The position numbers were made by a program, and so were the translations under genes. The notes below the pieces were generated by a model that made no database searches, was not told the DNA's origin, and saw only the letters and a list, made by a program, of their open reading frames with translations. From Microvirga sp. KLBC 81 (GTDB taxonomy: Bacteria; Pseudomonadota; Alphaproteobacteria; Rhizobiales; Beijerinckiaceae), in the NCBI RefSeq assembly GCF_003075415.1, contig NZ_QDAH01000006.1, forward strand, positions 121,393-185,392: a stretch of 64,000 nt of DNA. The letters are read 5' to 3'. Positions 8,219-16,396 of the stretch are shown here, one piece after another. How positions within the stretch are numbered: the stretch's first letter is position 1; each line of letters begins with the position of its first letter.

Positions 8219-9337
8219 TTAATGGACCTGAGCGCCAGGAATGGCCTCTGGAGCGATGCCGAGAACCTCGGTCCGTGTGCGAGGGAGCGCCTGAGGATAG
8301 GTTTCCCGCAGCCAAGCTATGAGCTTTTCGCGGACCTCGTTGCGGAGATCCGATGAGGCGCCCGAGGAGGCGGCGCTCATCAGGCCCCTGATCTCAAGCG
8401 TGCTTTCCTTGGCGTTGGTGACGTGCAGAACGCCGACCTGGCCATCCCAGAACTTGGAGCATTTCAGGATCTCCATGAACTTGGCCCGGACCTCGTCGAT
8501 GGGTGTGGCGTAGTCCAGGTACCAGAACACCGAGCCAAGGATCGAGCTCGATTGCCGGGTCCAGTTCTGGAACGGCTTCTCCATGAAATAGGAGAGGGGC
8601 ACGACCATCCGCCGCCAGTCCCAGAGGCGGATGACCACATACGTGGTCTGGATCTCCTCCACAGTGCCGAACTCGCCCTCCAGCAGCACCTCGTCGCCGA
8701 GCCGGATCGGCTGCGCGATGGCGAGCTGCACGCCCGCAATAAGGTTCGAGAGGACCGGCCGCGCGGCCAGGCCGACGGCCAAGCCTGCGACGCCAGCGGA
8801 GGCGAAAAGGCTCACGCCGTATTGCCGCACGGACGGGATCGTCATGAGAATGGCGGAGAGCGTAAGAAAACCGAGGCCGAACACAACGGTTCTGCGCAGC
8901 AGGCGCACCTGGGTCAGGAGCTTGCGGCTCAGCACGCTGTCCTCGGAGCCTTTCAGCGCCCGGCGCAGATAGATCTCCGAGGCAGTGTTCACGATGGTGA
9001 TCGCGCTCCAGCCGAGGAAGATGATGAAGCCGAAGAGCAGACCCCACTGGATCAGGTCATAGCTCGCCCCGCGCCGCGGCAGAGCCTGGGCCACGACGCC
9101 AAGGCCAAGCACCAGCATGCCGAGTCTCGTGGGTGGGCCGATCCTGCGCAGCAGCTTGCGCCCGAACTCCGCCAGCCTCCCGCGCAGCACCAACCTGAAA
9201 GCACTGAGGAGGAGGGAATGAAGGAAGAGAAGGAGAACGGTTGCGACAGCGAGAAAAGCGAGGGTGACCAACCAGCTCGGCCACAAGCTCTGCCATCGCT
9301 CGAGAGCGTTGGTGAGAGAGTTCGTGATGTCCTGCAT
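8219..9337 (-). CDS. MscS-family mechanosensitive channel
   Basis: A 372-residue membrane protein. Several hydrophobic segments occupy the first half, then comes the MscS pore-lining helix and beta domain, seen as ASAGVAGLAVGLAARPVLSN followed by a FxxPIRxGDxV-like segment. MscS channels release solutes on hypo-osmotic shock. I start at ATG 9337 (MQDITNS) because residues upstream in frame are Cys/Trp/Pro-rich, lie in the terminator of the neighbouring gene, and do not look like protein. A long cytosolic C-terminal domain is present. Confidence 0.92.
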   Translation of the reverse strand: MQDITNSLTNALERWQSLWPSWLVTLAFLAVATVLLLFLHSLLLSAFRLVLRGRLAEFGRKLLRRIGPPTRLGMLVLGLGVVAQALPRRGASYDLIQWGLLFGFIIFLGWSAITIVNTASEIYLRRALKGSEDSVLSRKLLTQVRLLRRTVVFGLGFLTLSAILMTIPSVRQYGVSLFASAGVAGLAVGLAARPVLSNLIAGVQLAIAQPIRLGDEVLLEGEFGTVEEIQTTYVVIRLWDWRRMVVPLSYFMEKPFQNWTRQSSSILGSVFWYLDYATPIDEVRAKFMEILKCSKFWDGQVGVLHVTNAKESTLEIRGLMSAASSGASSDLRNEVREKLIAWLRETYPQALPRTRTEVLGIAPEAIPGAQVH

Positions 9338-9370
9338 GGGAACGCAACGCCAAGCAGGACGAGGTGTTCC

Positions 9371-9403
9371 CCAAAAGAAAAGCCCCGGCGAGTGCCAGGG
9401 CTT
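9371..9403 (-). terminator. Rho-independent terminator of the RTX gene
   Basis: AAGCCC (9380-9385) with CGGC pairs to GCC and GGGCTT (9394-9403). On the minus strand this is followed by a T-rich tract (9371-9380). It lies 24 nt after the stop of the RTX-type gene. Confidence 0.75.
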
Positions 9404-9426
9404 AAGGCATGAACATGCCGTCGCGT

Positions 9427-10311
9427 TCAGAGGACGTAGAAATCGTACTTCGTAATCGGCAGCCACGCTTTCAGTTGAGCCACCTTGACGGCTCCGTAGC
9501 CGCCATAGCCATCCTGGTCATAGAGCAGGGCGCCTGTTTCCTTGTTGTAGATAATGCGGTCCGTCGAGTCCGCGGCGGCTCTGCCGACCCGGAACGCAGC
9601 GCCGGGAAGCCAGCCATTCGGCCCGACGCGGGTGAAGATGGCGTTGTCGAACATGATGGTGTCGTCGGCGGGCGTGAAGTCCTTGATCGTATCGACATTG
9701 TAGATCGAGGCGGTGGAGTCGAAGACGAAATAGTCGCTACCGGTGCCGCCCAACAGCGTGTCCATATCAAGGCCGCCGCTCAGATAGTCGCTGCCGGATC
9801 CCCCGCTCACCGAGTCGCGACCGGTGCCGCCATAGAGATCGTCATCTCCGATAAGACCATAGAGTTTGTCGCTGCCGGCATCTCCGAAAAGGGTGTCATG
9901 GCCGCCATAGGAATAGACCACGTCATTCCCATAACCGCCGCGGATCACGTCCGCGTAATCGTTGCCGTAGAAGGTGTCATGGCCGCGGTTGAGAGCGACA
10001 TACCAGTCGTAGGCATACAGGTCGTCAACCGTCGTATGAAGGTCGAGATTCTGGATCGACAGAACGGCGTTGCCGTAATTCTCATAGAGCAGATCGTCGA
10101 TGACGACGTCGTATCCGTTGCTGGCGTACCAGACGCTATAAGCGTCGATGAGGGAGCTGCCATACACGTCGAAATCGGCAACGAAGCCGTCGTCGTAGGT
10201 CTTGACCGTTTCGATATACGGATCGGCACTGACGAAAGACCAGCCGGAAGGACTGGTGCCGGACATGTTGAAGCCAACACCGGCGGCATTGAACGCTTGA
10301 AAGATAGCCAT
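9427..10311 (-). CDS. RTX-type calcium-binding secreted protein
   Basis: A 294-residue protein with several GGxGxDxL-type nonapeptides in the middle (residues about 110-200, for example GGTGRDSVSGGSGSDYLSGG). These bind Ca2+ in beta-roll form. There is no N-terminal signal peptide, as expected for type I secretion. After the repeats come FVFDS, a DTIMFDNAIF segment and an aromatic C-terminus ending YDFYVL. The same order of elements closes the giant protein at 20700-25598. The N-terminal 100 residues, rich in Tyr and Asp, match nothing I recognise. No exporter genes are nearby. Confidence 0.85.
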   Translation of the reverse strand: MAIFQAFNAAGVGFNMSGTSPSGWSFVSADPYIETVKTYDDGFVADFDVYGSSLIDAYSVWYASNGYDVVIDDLLYENYGNAVLSIQNLDLHTTVDDLYAYDWYVALNRGHDTFYGNDYADVIRGGYGNDVVYSYGGHDTLFGDAGSDKLYGLIGDDDLYGGTGRDSVSGGSGSDYLSGGLDMDTLLGGTGSDYFVFDSTASIYNVDTIKDFTPADDTIMFDNAIFTRVGPNGWLPGAAFRVGRAAADSTDRIIYNKETGALLYDQDGYGGYGAVKVAQLKAWLPITKYDFYVL

Positions 10312-10528
10312 GGCGGCGCATCCCCACTGAGTAACTCAATAACCTGAGCTTAGAGCGGTGAATCTGAATTTTAGCTGCACAGTTTTGGGAAAGGCCGGGT
10401 AACGTTAATGCTTCGTAACCAGCGAGAGGGTGTTGCAGTATGAACAGGTATTCATAAAGCTGCTAAGAGTATTGGGCTCCCATACTACTGAAGGAATTGG
10501 GAACAGGAATTTAGGGTGCGCGTTCTTC

Positions 10529-10551
10529 CTCCACCTTATAGTTAAGTGGAG
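10529..10551 (+). promoter_or_regulatory. Hairpin covering the ribosome-binding site of the next gene
   Basis: CTCCAC (10529-10534) pairs with GTGGAG (10546-10551), and TTA with TAA extends the stem past a bulged C. The right arm is the Shine-Dalgarno sequence of the gene starting at 10560, so the fold would hide it. It might control translation, for instance by temperature or a ligand; that is inference. Confidence 0.45.
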
Positions 10552-10559
10552 ATTAAACC

Positions 10560-11390
10560 ATGAAGAAGATCGCGCTTGGCGCGGCCCTTCTGCTGTTGAG
10601 CAGTACGGCTTACGCGCAGACTACGACGAACTCGAATACCTCCTCGTCCTCGACCTCCGACACCCAGATGATGCTGCCCAAAAAGCAGCAATCAGGAGAC
10701 AAGGAGCAGGCGACCGGCAGCACCCAGCGCAGCGACAGCACGACGTCCCGGTCTTCGCAGACCTCGCAGTCCGACGTGACGACCCGCGAGCAGGGCAGCA
10801 CGCGTGTCGGCGTGGGCGTTGAAACCCGCGAGCGCACGGGCGTTTCAGTTCGCTCCCGCACCGTCCGTGAGGTTGAAGAGCCGAGCGTCTCCGTCACCCG
10901 CCGTCGCAGCGTGACAACCATTGAAGAGCCGGACACCGAGGTTCGCCGCACGGTGATCAAGAAGAAGCCATCCACGAAGAAGGTGGCGGTGAAGAAAAAG
11001 AAGACCAACAAGGTCGCGGTGAAGAAGCGCCGTTATCAGGTTGTCGATGAGCCGGTGGAGGTTCGTCGCCGTACGGTGCGTCGCTACGAGGAAGTGAACG
11101 AGCCGAGCGTGTCCGTGAACCGCCGCACGACGGTTCGCACCCGCGATACCTCGCCGGATGTCGGCGTCTCGGTTGAGCAGCGCCGCAGTTCCACCCGCAC
11201 CTCGACGGATGTGAATACCTCGAGCTCGCCCTCGACGACCGGTTCGGTCTCGACGCGCGGCACCTCGAGCGGCAACACTTCGTTCGAGAAGAGCAACGCG
11301 ACGACATCCACCAAGAAGCTGCCGATCCCGCAGCAGGATGGATCGTCCTCGCAGGGCAATACCCAGGGCAGCAGCTCGACGGCGCAGTAA
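10560..11390 (+). CDS. Exported low-complexity Ser/Thr/Arg-rich protein
   Basis: A 276-residue protein of unknown function with a clear Sec signal peptide (MKKIALG... cleaved after AYA, residue 19). The mature part is low complexity: a Ser/Thr/Gln-rich N-terminal third, a strongly basic Lys/Arg centre around residues 135-160, and a Ser/Thr-rich tail. Two copies of an EPSVSVxRR motif (about residues 107 and 184) and repeated VRRRTV segments suggest internal duplication. Glu and Arg alternate, giving mixed charge. The low complexity weakens homology searching. A good terminator follows. Confidence 0.8.
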   Translation: MKKIALGAALLLLSSTAYAQTTTNSNTSSSSTSDTQMMLPKKQQSGDKEQATGSTQRSDSTTSRSSQTSQSDVTTREQGSTRVGVGVETRERTGVSVRSRTVREVEEPSVSVTRRRSVTTIEEPDTEVRRTVIKKKPSTKKVAVKKKKTNKVAVKKRRYQVVDEPVEVRRRTVRRYEEVNEPSVSVNRRTTVRTRDTSPDVGVSVEQRRSSTRTSTDVNTSSSPSTTGSVSTRGTSSGNTSFEKSNATTSTKKLPIPQQDGSSSQGNTQGSSSTAQ

Positions 11391-11410
11391 GCGTTTCTTT
11401 CGCGCAATGA

Positions 11411-11440
11411 AAGGGGCCGATTTCCGGCCCTTTTTGTTTT
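11411..11440 (+). terminator. Rho-independent terminator
   Basis: GGGCCG (11414-11419), loop ATTTC, CGGCCC (11425-11430), with flanking A:T pairs and the tail TTTTTGTTTT. It terminates the low-complexity exported-protein gene. Confidence 0.9.
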
Positions 11441-11622
11441 GATCGTGCCAAGAAGGTCAATGGTGGGCGTGCTCAGCGTATTCAAAGCACATTTCTCATA
11501 TGGATGTTCTCAATGCTGTCGATCTGTTTTGCGAGGCCGCAGCACAGGCCGGCAATAGACAAAATCGGAACTGGCGCCGATAAAAGGTCTTGTTCTTTCC
11601 AGATTGATATCGGAGTCGATTG

Positions 11623-11937
11623 ATGAAGAAGCTTCTGTTGACGATGAGCGTGGCGCTTCTGGCGGCCACGTCTTTTTCCGGCGCGGCTGATGCTCGTCCC
11701 GGCAAGGGCAAGGGCCATGCCTATGGCCATTACAAGAACGGCAAGGCTCAGGCCTATGTCGTGAAGCGGCGCAACAATAATGCTGCTATCGCGGCGGGTG
11801 TAACGGGTGCCATCGTTGGAGGCGTTCTCGGCGCGACAGCCCGCCCGGTCTATCGCACGTATGAGCCGTCCTACCGCTATTACGAGGCTCCGTCTCGGAG
11901 CTATTACCGCGAAGAATATTACGATTACGGGTACTGA
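11623..11937 (+). CDS. Small exported Gly/Tyr-rich protein with a glycine-zipper-like segment
   Basis: A 104-residue protein with a signal peptide ending at ADA-R (about residue 24). A basic Gly/Lys/His segment is followed by a short hydrophobic stretch AAIAAGVTGAIVGGVLGAT that resembles the glycine-zipper segments of outer-membrane-associated proteins. The tail is Tyr/Arg-rich and ends YYDYGY. The ATG at 11623 has CGGAG at 7-nt spacing. The adjacent TTG is not needed. Function unknown; envelope location inferred. Confidence 0.8.
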   Translation: MKKLLLTMSVALLAATSFSGAADARPGKGKGHAYGHYKNGKAQAYVVKRRNNNAAIAAGVTGAIVGGVLGATARPVYRTYEPSYRYYEAPSRSYYREEYYDYGY

Positions 11938-11951
11938 TCCGCAAAGCGAAC

Positions 11952-11978
11952 AGGGCGCCTTCGGGCGCCCTTTCATTT
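11952..11978 (+). terminator. Rho-independent terminator
   Basis: AGGGCGCC (11952-11959), tetraloop TTCG, GGCGCCCT (11964-11971), then TTCATTT. A very stable UUCG-capped hairpin directly after the preceding small gene. Confidence 0.9.
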
Positions 11979-11990
11979 GGAGGAGAGAGG

Positions 11991-12275
11991 CTAACGCCCG
12001 AACCCGTCCACGCCGATCACCGCGCGCAGGGGTCCGTATTCCGTCTGCTTTCTCACATCCATCCGGACGCGCCCGCTCGCGTGGCTCGTCACGCTGTCGG
12101 ATGTACGGCTGCGGGATGAGCCGACGATTGTTTCTGCCCGGACACGGCCGCTGATGCGCACGCAAGTGTCCGAATTCTGAAGCTGTGCGAACCCAGGCGG
12201 GCAAGGGGAAGCTGCCAGAGCAGGGCCGCCCATCGCCAGCAAGGCAGCAGAGAGGATCAGGATCGTGCGGCTCAT
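11991..12275 (-). CDS. Short porin-like exported protein
   Basis: A 94-residue protein with a signal peptide (cleavage near ALA-A, residue 21). Next come a CPPGF segment and the motif CVRISGRVRAE, which strongly resembles the first beta strand of alphaproteobacterial porins (CVRISGYVRAE). A second strand-like segment SGRVRMDVRKQTEYGPLRAVI follows and the protein then stops. Full porins run to several hundred residues, so this is either a porin-derived minimal protein or the intact N-terminal part of a shortened gene. The start codon is ATG 12275. Confidence 0.7.
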   Translation of the reverse strand: MSRTILILSAALLAMGGPALAASPCPPGFAQLQNSDTCVRISGRVRAETIVGSSRSRTSDSVTSHASGRVRMDVRKQTEYGPLRAVIGVDGFGR

Positions 12276-12318
12276 GGGCTGCCAATTTAACGTCTGGAAG
12301 CCCACAAGAAAAGGACGC

Positions 12319-12870
12319 TTACCGGCGGCCAGAGCCGCTGCGGCGGTCGTAGGATTCTGCGGCTCCGCTGCGGTCGATCTCCACATGGAACTGCTCGACT
12401 TGGGGGCTCTCATCCTGGATCGCGCCAATGCGATAGCGATAGGCCATTTCCCCTCCGAGCCAGCCGCTGAAGAGCAGCAGCAGGGTCTGGAGGCCCGAGA
12501 GCCAGAGGCCCCAATCCTGAGCGCCCGCCGCGGGATCGTCCAGACGAACACCGACATTCACAAGGGCGACGCCTACGACCACCAGGTTCGCGATCATATG
12601 CGTCCAGGAGATCCAGAGGTTGCGCACCCGGTCGATGCTCACGAAGTCGATGAGACCAGGGATCGCTGCCACCAGAGCGGTGACGATGCCTGCGATCAGC
12701 AACCAGTAGGAAGCCTCCGCCCAGAAGGGGTTGCTTGTGCTTGCAAAGGCAATGTCGGTCCCGAAAGCCCCGATCAGGAAAGCAACCGGAAAGACAATGA
12801 GCATGTGGTGGAGCGGATGCCCGGCAATGGCGGCCGTGCTCTCGACTCCATGGCGGTGATAGCGGCCCAT
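12319..12870 (-). CDS. DUF2231 membrane protein
   Basis: A 183-residue integral membrane protein with four hydrophobic segments and an N-terminal HPLHHMLIVFP motif, typical of DUF2231. Function of the family is not established; members are often near cytochrome or redox genes. The ATG at 12870 has GGAGG at 5-nt spacing, and upstream in-frame residues are unsupported. The C-terminal tail is soluble and charged. Confidence 0.85.
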   Translation of the reverse strand: MGRYHRHGVESTAAIAGHPLHHMLIVFPVAFLIGAFGTDIAFASTSNPFWAEASYWLLIAGIVTALVAAIPGLIDFVSIDRVRNLWISWTHMIANLVVVGVALVNVGVRLDDPAAGAQDWGLWLSGLQTLLLLFSGWLGGEMAYRYRIGAIQDESPQVEQFHVEIDRSGAAESYDRRSGSGRR

Positions 12871-13081
12871 GGGATCCTCCCGATGAAACAAGATAAAGGA
12901 GAATGCCGCGCCCAAGGCTTAGTTCCTATGCCACCGTTCATGCAGCAATGCCAGCATCGTGTGGGGCTGGACATCCGAAGGCTAATCGCACATAGCACTA
13001 GCAATCATTACCTAGGGAAAGGGGTGTGCAGGGCCTCCTTTACTTCTGCGACCGACCAGCCGAATCCTTGCCGCCGCTTCG

Positions 13082-14229
13082 ATGACCCTAGATCCAGTCA
13101 CCCTCAATGTTGCCTTTGTCCTTCTCGCGGTGGTTCTCGGTGCGCTGCTGGTGTTCGCCTGGACACTCAATCGAAAGGTTCGCGCACTCCTGCCGTGGGG
13201 AGCAGCTTTCTGTCTTATCGCGGCCGGCTTTGCGGTCGCGAACCTTGGCAGGTCCCATAACTCCTATCCGGCGCTTCTGACGGGCAATGTTCTCGGCCTG
13301 CTGTCCTATGCGGCTCTTTACGCTGGCTGCCGGATCTTCAACGGCCGCAAGGGATTTCCTCCACTCATCCTGACTGGGGTCGTGCTGCGGATCGCAGCTT
13401 TCCCGCTCATCTATGAAAGGCAGGATTACCGGCTGATCCTGGTTGCGCTGACGACGGGTGTCTATTCTTTGCTCAGCGCCCGGGAACTCTGGCGTCATGC
13501 CAGGCATCCTCTCGCTTCTCAGCGGATCGCCGTCGTTCTCCTGATATTCCTGGCGATTTTCAACATCATCCGGACTTGGCCCGGGATCTCGCTTACCTCG
13601 ATTGCCTGGATCGACGCTCTGGCCAACCGATGGTCCTCGGAGATGGCTCTTTTCCTGGTGGTCTATACTCCGGCCCTGGCGTTCATCTTTCTGTCCATGG
13701 CCAAGGAACATGTCGAACTGGGCTATAAGCAGGCAGCGTTCATCGATCCTTTGACCGGCATTCCCAACCGGCGTGCTTTCCTGCATCGCGCAACACGGCT
13801 CATCGACGCCAGGGAAGGCAAGCCCGTCAGCTGTCTCATCTTCGATCTCGACAACTTCAAGACCTTCAACGACCACTATGGCCATGAGGTGGGCGACCGC
13901 GTTCTCATGCTGTTTGGAGAGGTGTTGACGAAGCACCTCCCTGAAAAATCCTACGGCAGACTGGGGGCGAGGAGTTCGCGGCGATTCTGCCGATGCGTAT
14001 GGAGGACGCCAAGGATCTGGCCGAGACGGTCAGACGTGCGTTCTCCGCCGCCGGCAAAGCCATGCTGGGCCCCGAGGCTCAAGTGACCGTCAGCGTGGGC
14101 TGCGCCGCTTCTGACCGCGCAACAACAGTCAAGGCTTTGCTTCAGGAGGCCGACCTTGCGCTTTACACAGCGAAAGATCACGGTCGAGATGTCGTCATCT
14201 CGGCCAGTTCCCCGACCGCCGCTCAATAG
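13082..14229 (+). pseudogene. Diguanylate cyclase (GGDEF) gene with a frameshift in the active-site motif
   Basis: The N-terminal half encodes about six membrane helices, then a GGDEF domain starting DPLTGIPNRRAF with the metal/substrate segment FDLDNFKTFNDHYGH. At about 13965-13970 the reading frame shifts. The G-run before GCGAGGAG has five G where six are needed to read RLGGEEFAAIL. The rest of the domain (SVGCAAS, DLALYTAKDHGRD) continues in the second frame to the stop at 14229. As written, the product loses its catalytic GGEEF and all following residues. It may be a true recent mutation or a homopolymer sequencing error. Confidence 0.85.
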
Positions 14230-14438
14230 TGCTGCAGTTCATCCTCTCGCGGCGGCCGCCCCTGCGGTGTCAGTTGATCGACAACGCCGGGCAACTCCTG
14301 AGAGAGTTCCGCCAGCAGATCCTGCTGCGGCATGCCAGTCTGCTGTGAGAGTTCGTCCACAGTATCGGGACCGATGACATCAGCCAGTTGGTTGGGAGGA
14401 ACCGATTGAAAGCGGCCGTTGTCTTTTGTGCTGCAGAT
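14223..14438 (-). pseudogene. C-terminal remnant of a YidB (DUF937) gene
   Basis: Reading on from the methyltransferase stop codon in the same frame gives about 70 residues that match the C-terminus of YidB/DUF937 proteins: NQLADVIGPDTVDELSQQTG, then QDLLAELSQELPGVVDQLTP and QGRPP. There is no start codon and the N-terminal half of the family is missing. A deletion has apparently joined this tail to the end of the methyltransferase gene. It overlaps the 3' end of the convergent GGDEF pseudogene by a few bases. Confidence 0.65.
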
Positions 14439-15248
14439 CTAACGCCGGGCCGTGACGACGAGCGCCCGCATGCGGTTCTCAAAGCTCCCTTCACCGAACT
14501 TTTCGGTGAGAGCTTGAGTCGCTTTCTCCGTGACCTCGTTGAGCCGGCCCGGTGCGCGGGCTTCGATCTCTCCACGCAAGGGCGTTCCCTGGGTCAGGCC
14601 GATGGCGGCGTGGCGCGCAGAGATGGCATGGCTCACCTTCTCGACCGGCTCGATGGTGACGTCTTCGAACCCCGCCAACTGGAGTTCGCCCTCGATGCGG
14701 TCCTGATCGAAATAGCCGAAGGGCGTGCGCTCAATGAACCGGGGCGGATCCTCGGGGAACATTTCGATCGCTTGGTCGGACACGACCTTGCTCACCAGGT
14801 TCGCGTCCAGACTGTCCCAGACATTGAACAGAAAGCGTCCGCCGGGCTTGAGCACGCGCAGCGCCTCCCGATAGGCTGCAGGCTTGTCGGGAAAGAACAT
14901 GACGCCGAACTGGCACACTACGGCATCGAAGGAGCTATCCTCGAAGGGGAGCGTCTGCGCGTCCGTCTGGCACCAGGTCACATTCGACGCGTGGAGCTTG
15001 GTCTGCGCCAGATCGAGCATCGCCTGATTGAGATCGCTCGCGACGATCTCGACCTCGGGCGGCAGGACATTCACCAGGGCGCGGGTGACGATGCCCGTTC
15101 CCGCCGCAGTCTCCAGAACTCTGTCGGAGGTGACGCCCTTAAGCCGTGCGGCCAGGTCTTCGGCGAAGGGTTCAAAGAGAAGCGCACCGAGATAGTGCTC
15201 GTAAGTGGCAGGGATCGAGCCGGCAAAGGCGGCATCGGTGGCGCTCAT
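14439..15248 (-). CDS. Class I SAM-dependent methyltransferase
   Basis: A 269-residue Rossmann-fold methyltransferase. The SAM-binding motif I is VLETAAGTGIVTRAL (about residue 44), with an acidic residue in VASDLNQAML and motif post-I features DSSFDAVVCQFGVMFF and VLKPGGRFLFNVWD. The methyl acceptor is not predictable; relatives are annotated as UbiE/Methyltransf_11. ATG 15248 has GGAGGAG just upstream. It is followed in frame by the YidB remnant, and is divergent from the DUF4239 gene. Confidence 0.88.
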   Translation of the reverse strand: MSATDAAFAGSIPATYEHYLGALLFEPFAEDLAARLKGVTSDRVLETAAGTGIVTRALVNVLPPEVEIVASDLNQAMLDLAQTKLHASNVTWCQTDAQTLPFEDSSFDAVVCQFGVMFFPDKPAAYREALRVLKPGGRFLFNVWDSLDANLVSKVVSDQAIEMFPEDPPRFIERTPFGYFDQDRIEGELQLAGFEDVTIEPVEKVSHAISARHAAIGLTQGTPLRGEIEARAPGRLNEVTEKATQALTEKFGEGSFENRMRALVVTARR

Positions 15249-15477
15249 GGTCTCCTCCACCGCAAAAAGCGCGCCATCATCCTGCCGATGGGCGAGGCGG
15301 GCAAGAGTCTCAAAAGGGTAGGGTCTCGGCTCCGACTGCCCGACAATCCTGAGAAGACCGAGGGCGGAGCTGTTCCCGGGTACGCCGGAAAAGCCGTGGT
15401 GCGGGAGAGCAGGACGTGCTCTCCTGTGTGGAGCGGACAGGACTGAAATGGGCAGGGGCACGGGCCAGGAGGAGAGC

Positions 15478-16254
15478 ATGGCAGCGATTTTGCAGCTTCC
15501 AGGCTGGCTCGGCGGCGTTCTGGCCATGCTCGCCACCATCGCCGCCTCGGTTCTTCCTTTCGTCCTGGTTCGCGGTTGGCTGAGCGACGAACTGCCGACA
15601 CGGACACGGGATGTCGTCGAAACGGTCGCCATTCGCATCGGCACTGTCCATGGCCTCATCCTTGCTCTTGTCTTCGCGGAGGCGCAGTCGGCCCATACGA
15701 GCCTGCAGCAGGACGTTTCGAAGGAAGTGGCGACCATCGAGCATATCGCGCTGCAGCTGGATCAATGGAACGGGTCCGAGGAGGATGCGCTCCGCAAGCA
15801 GCTCGCAGCCTACATCGCGGCTGTGCTGCAAAGCGAATGGCAGCGATCCACCCCCATGAACGGCAGCAGGGAGGCAGTGCGGGCCTATAACGATCTCGAC
15901 GCCGGCGTCCTCAACCTGGGAGCCGAAACCCCGCAGCAGCAATCCCTTCGCGCCCGCATGATCGCGAACATGGACGACCTCCAGGACCACCGCAAGGCGC
16001 GGTTGTCGCTGTTCCACCGCGGCCTGCCCAGCCTGTTCTGGTGGATGGCCCTGACGGGCTTCGGCATTATCGCCGGATGCTTCCTCGTGTTCCCGGTCAC
16101 TCCCGTGCACATCGCCATTCTCTCCGTCTACGGAGCCTATACGGGACTTGCGCTCTACTTCATCCTGGCCTTGAGCCATCCCTATGCAGGCCCGGCCGCG
16201 ATCGATACATCGGCCTATACGATGGTGCTGAACGATGAGCTGAAGACGCCCTAG
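15478..16254 (+). CDS. DUF4239 (bestrophin-like) membrane protein
   Basis: A 258-residue membrane protein with two hydrophobic segments near the N-terminus, a long soluble helical middle (about residues 60-185) and two hydrophobic segments at the C-terminus. This topology is that of DUF4239 proteins, some of which are described as bestrophin-like. The role is unknown. ATG 15478 follows AGGAGGAG, so I reject the in-frame ATG 30 nt upstream. Monocistronic. Confidence 0.8.
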   Translation: MAAILQLPGWLGGVLAMLATIAASVLPFVLVRGWLSDELPTRTRDVVETVAIRIGTVHGLILALVFAEAQSAHTSLQQDVSKEVATIEHIALQLDQWNGSEEDALRKQLAAYIAAVLQSEWQRSTPMNGSREAVRAYNDLDAGVLNLGAETPQQQSLRARMIANMDDLQDHRKARLSLFHRGLPSLFWWMALTGFGIIAGCFLVFPVTPVHIAILSVYGAYTGLALYFILALSHPYAGPAAIDTSAYTMVLNDELKTP

Positions 16255-16396
16255 CGTCATGCGTTTAGAACGTGGTTCCGGATCTCCGGACCGAACGATA
16301 CGAGGAGAGGAGCACAGGTGATCCCAAAGGTGCATTCCACTTTTGGATCCGATGCTCTAGCACTCGTGTCTTCCTCAGGCAGGAAAGGCAGCAGCC

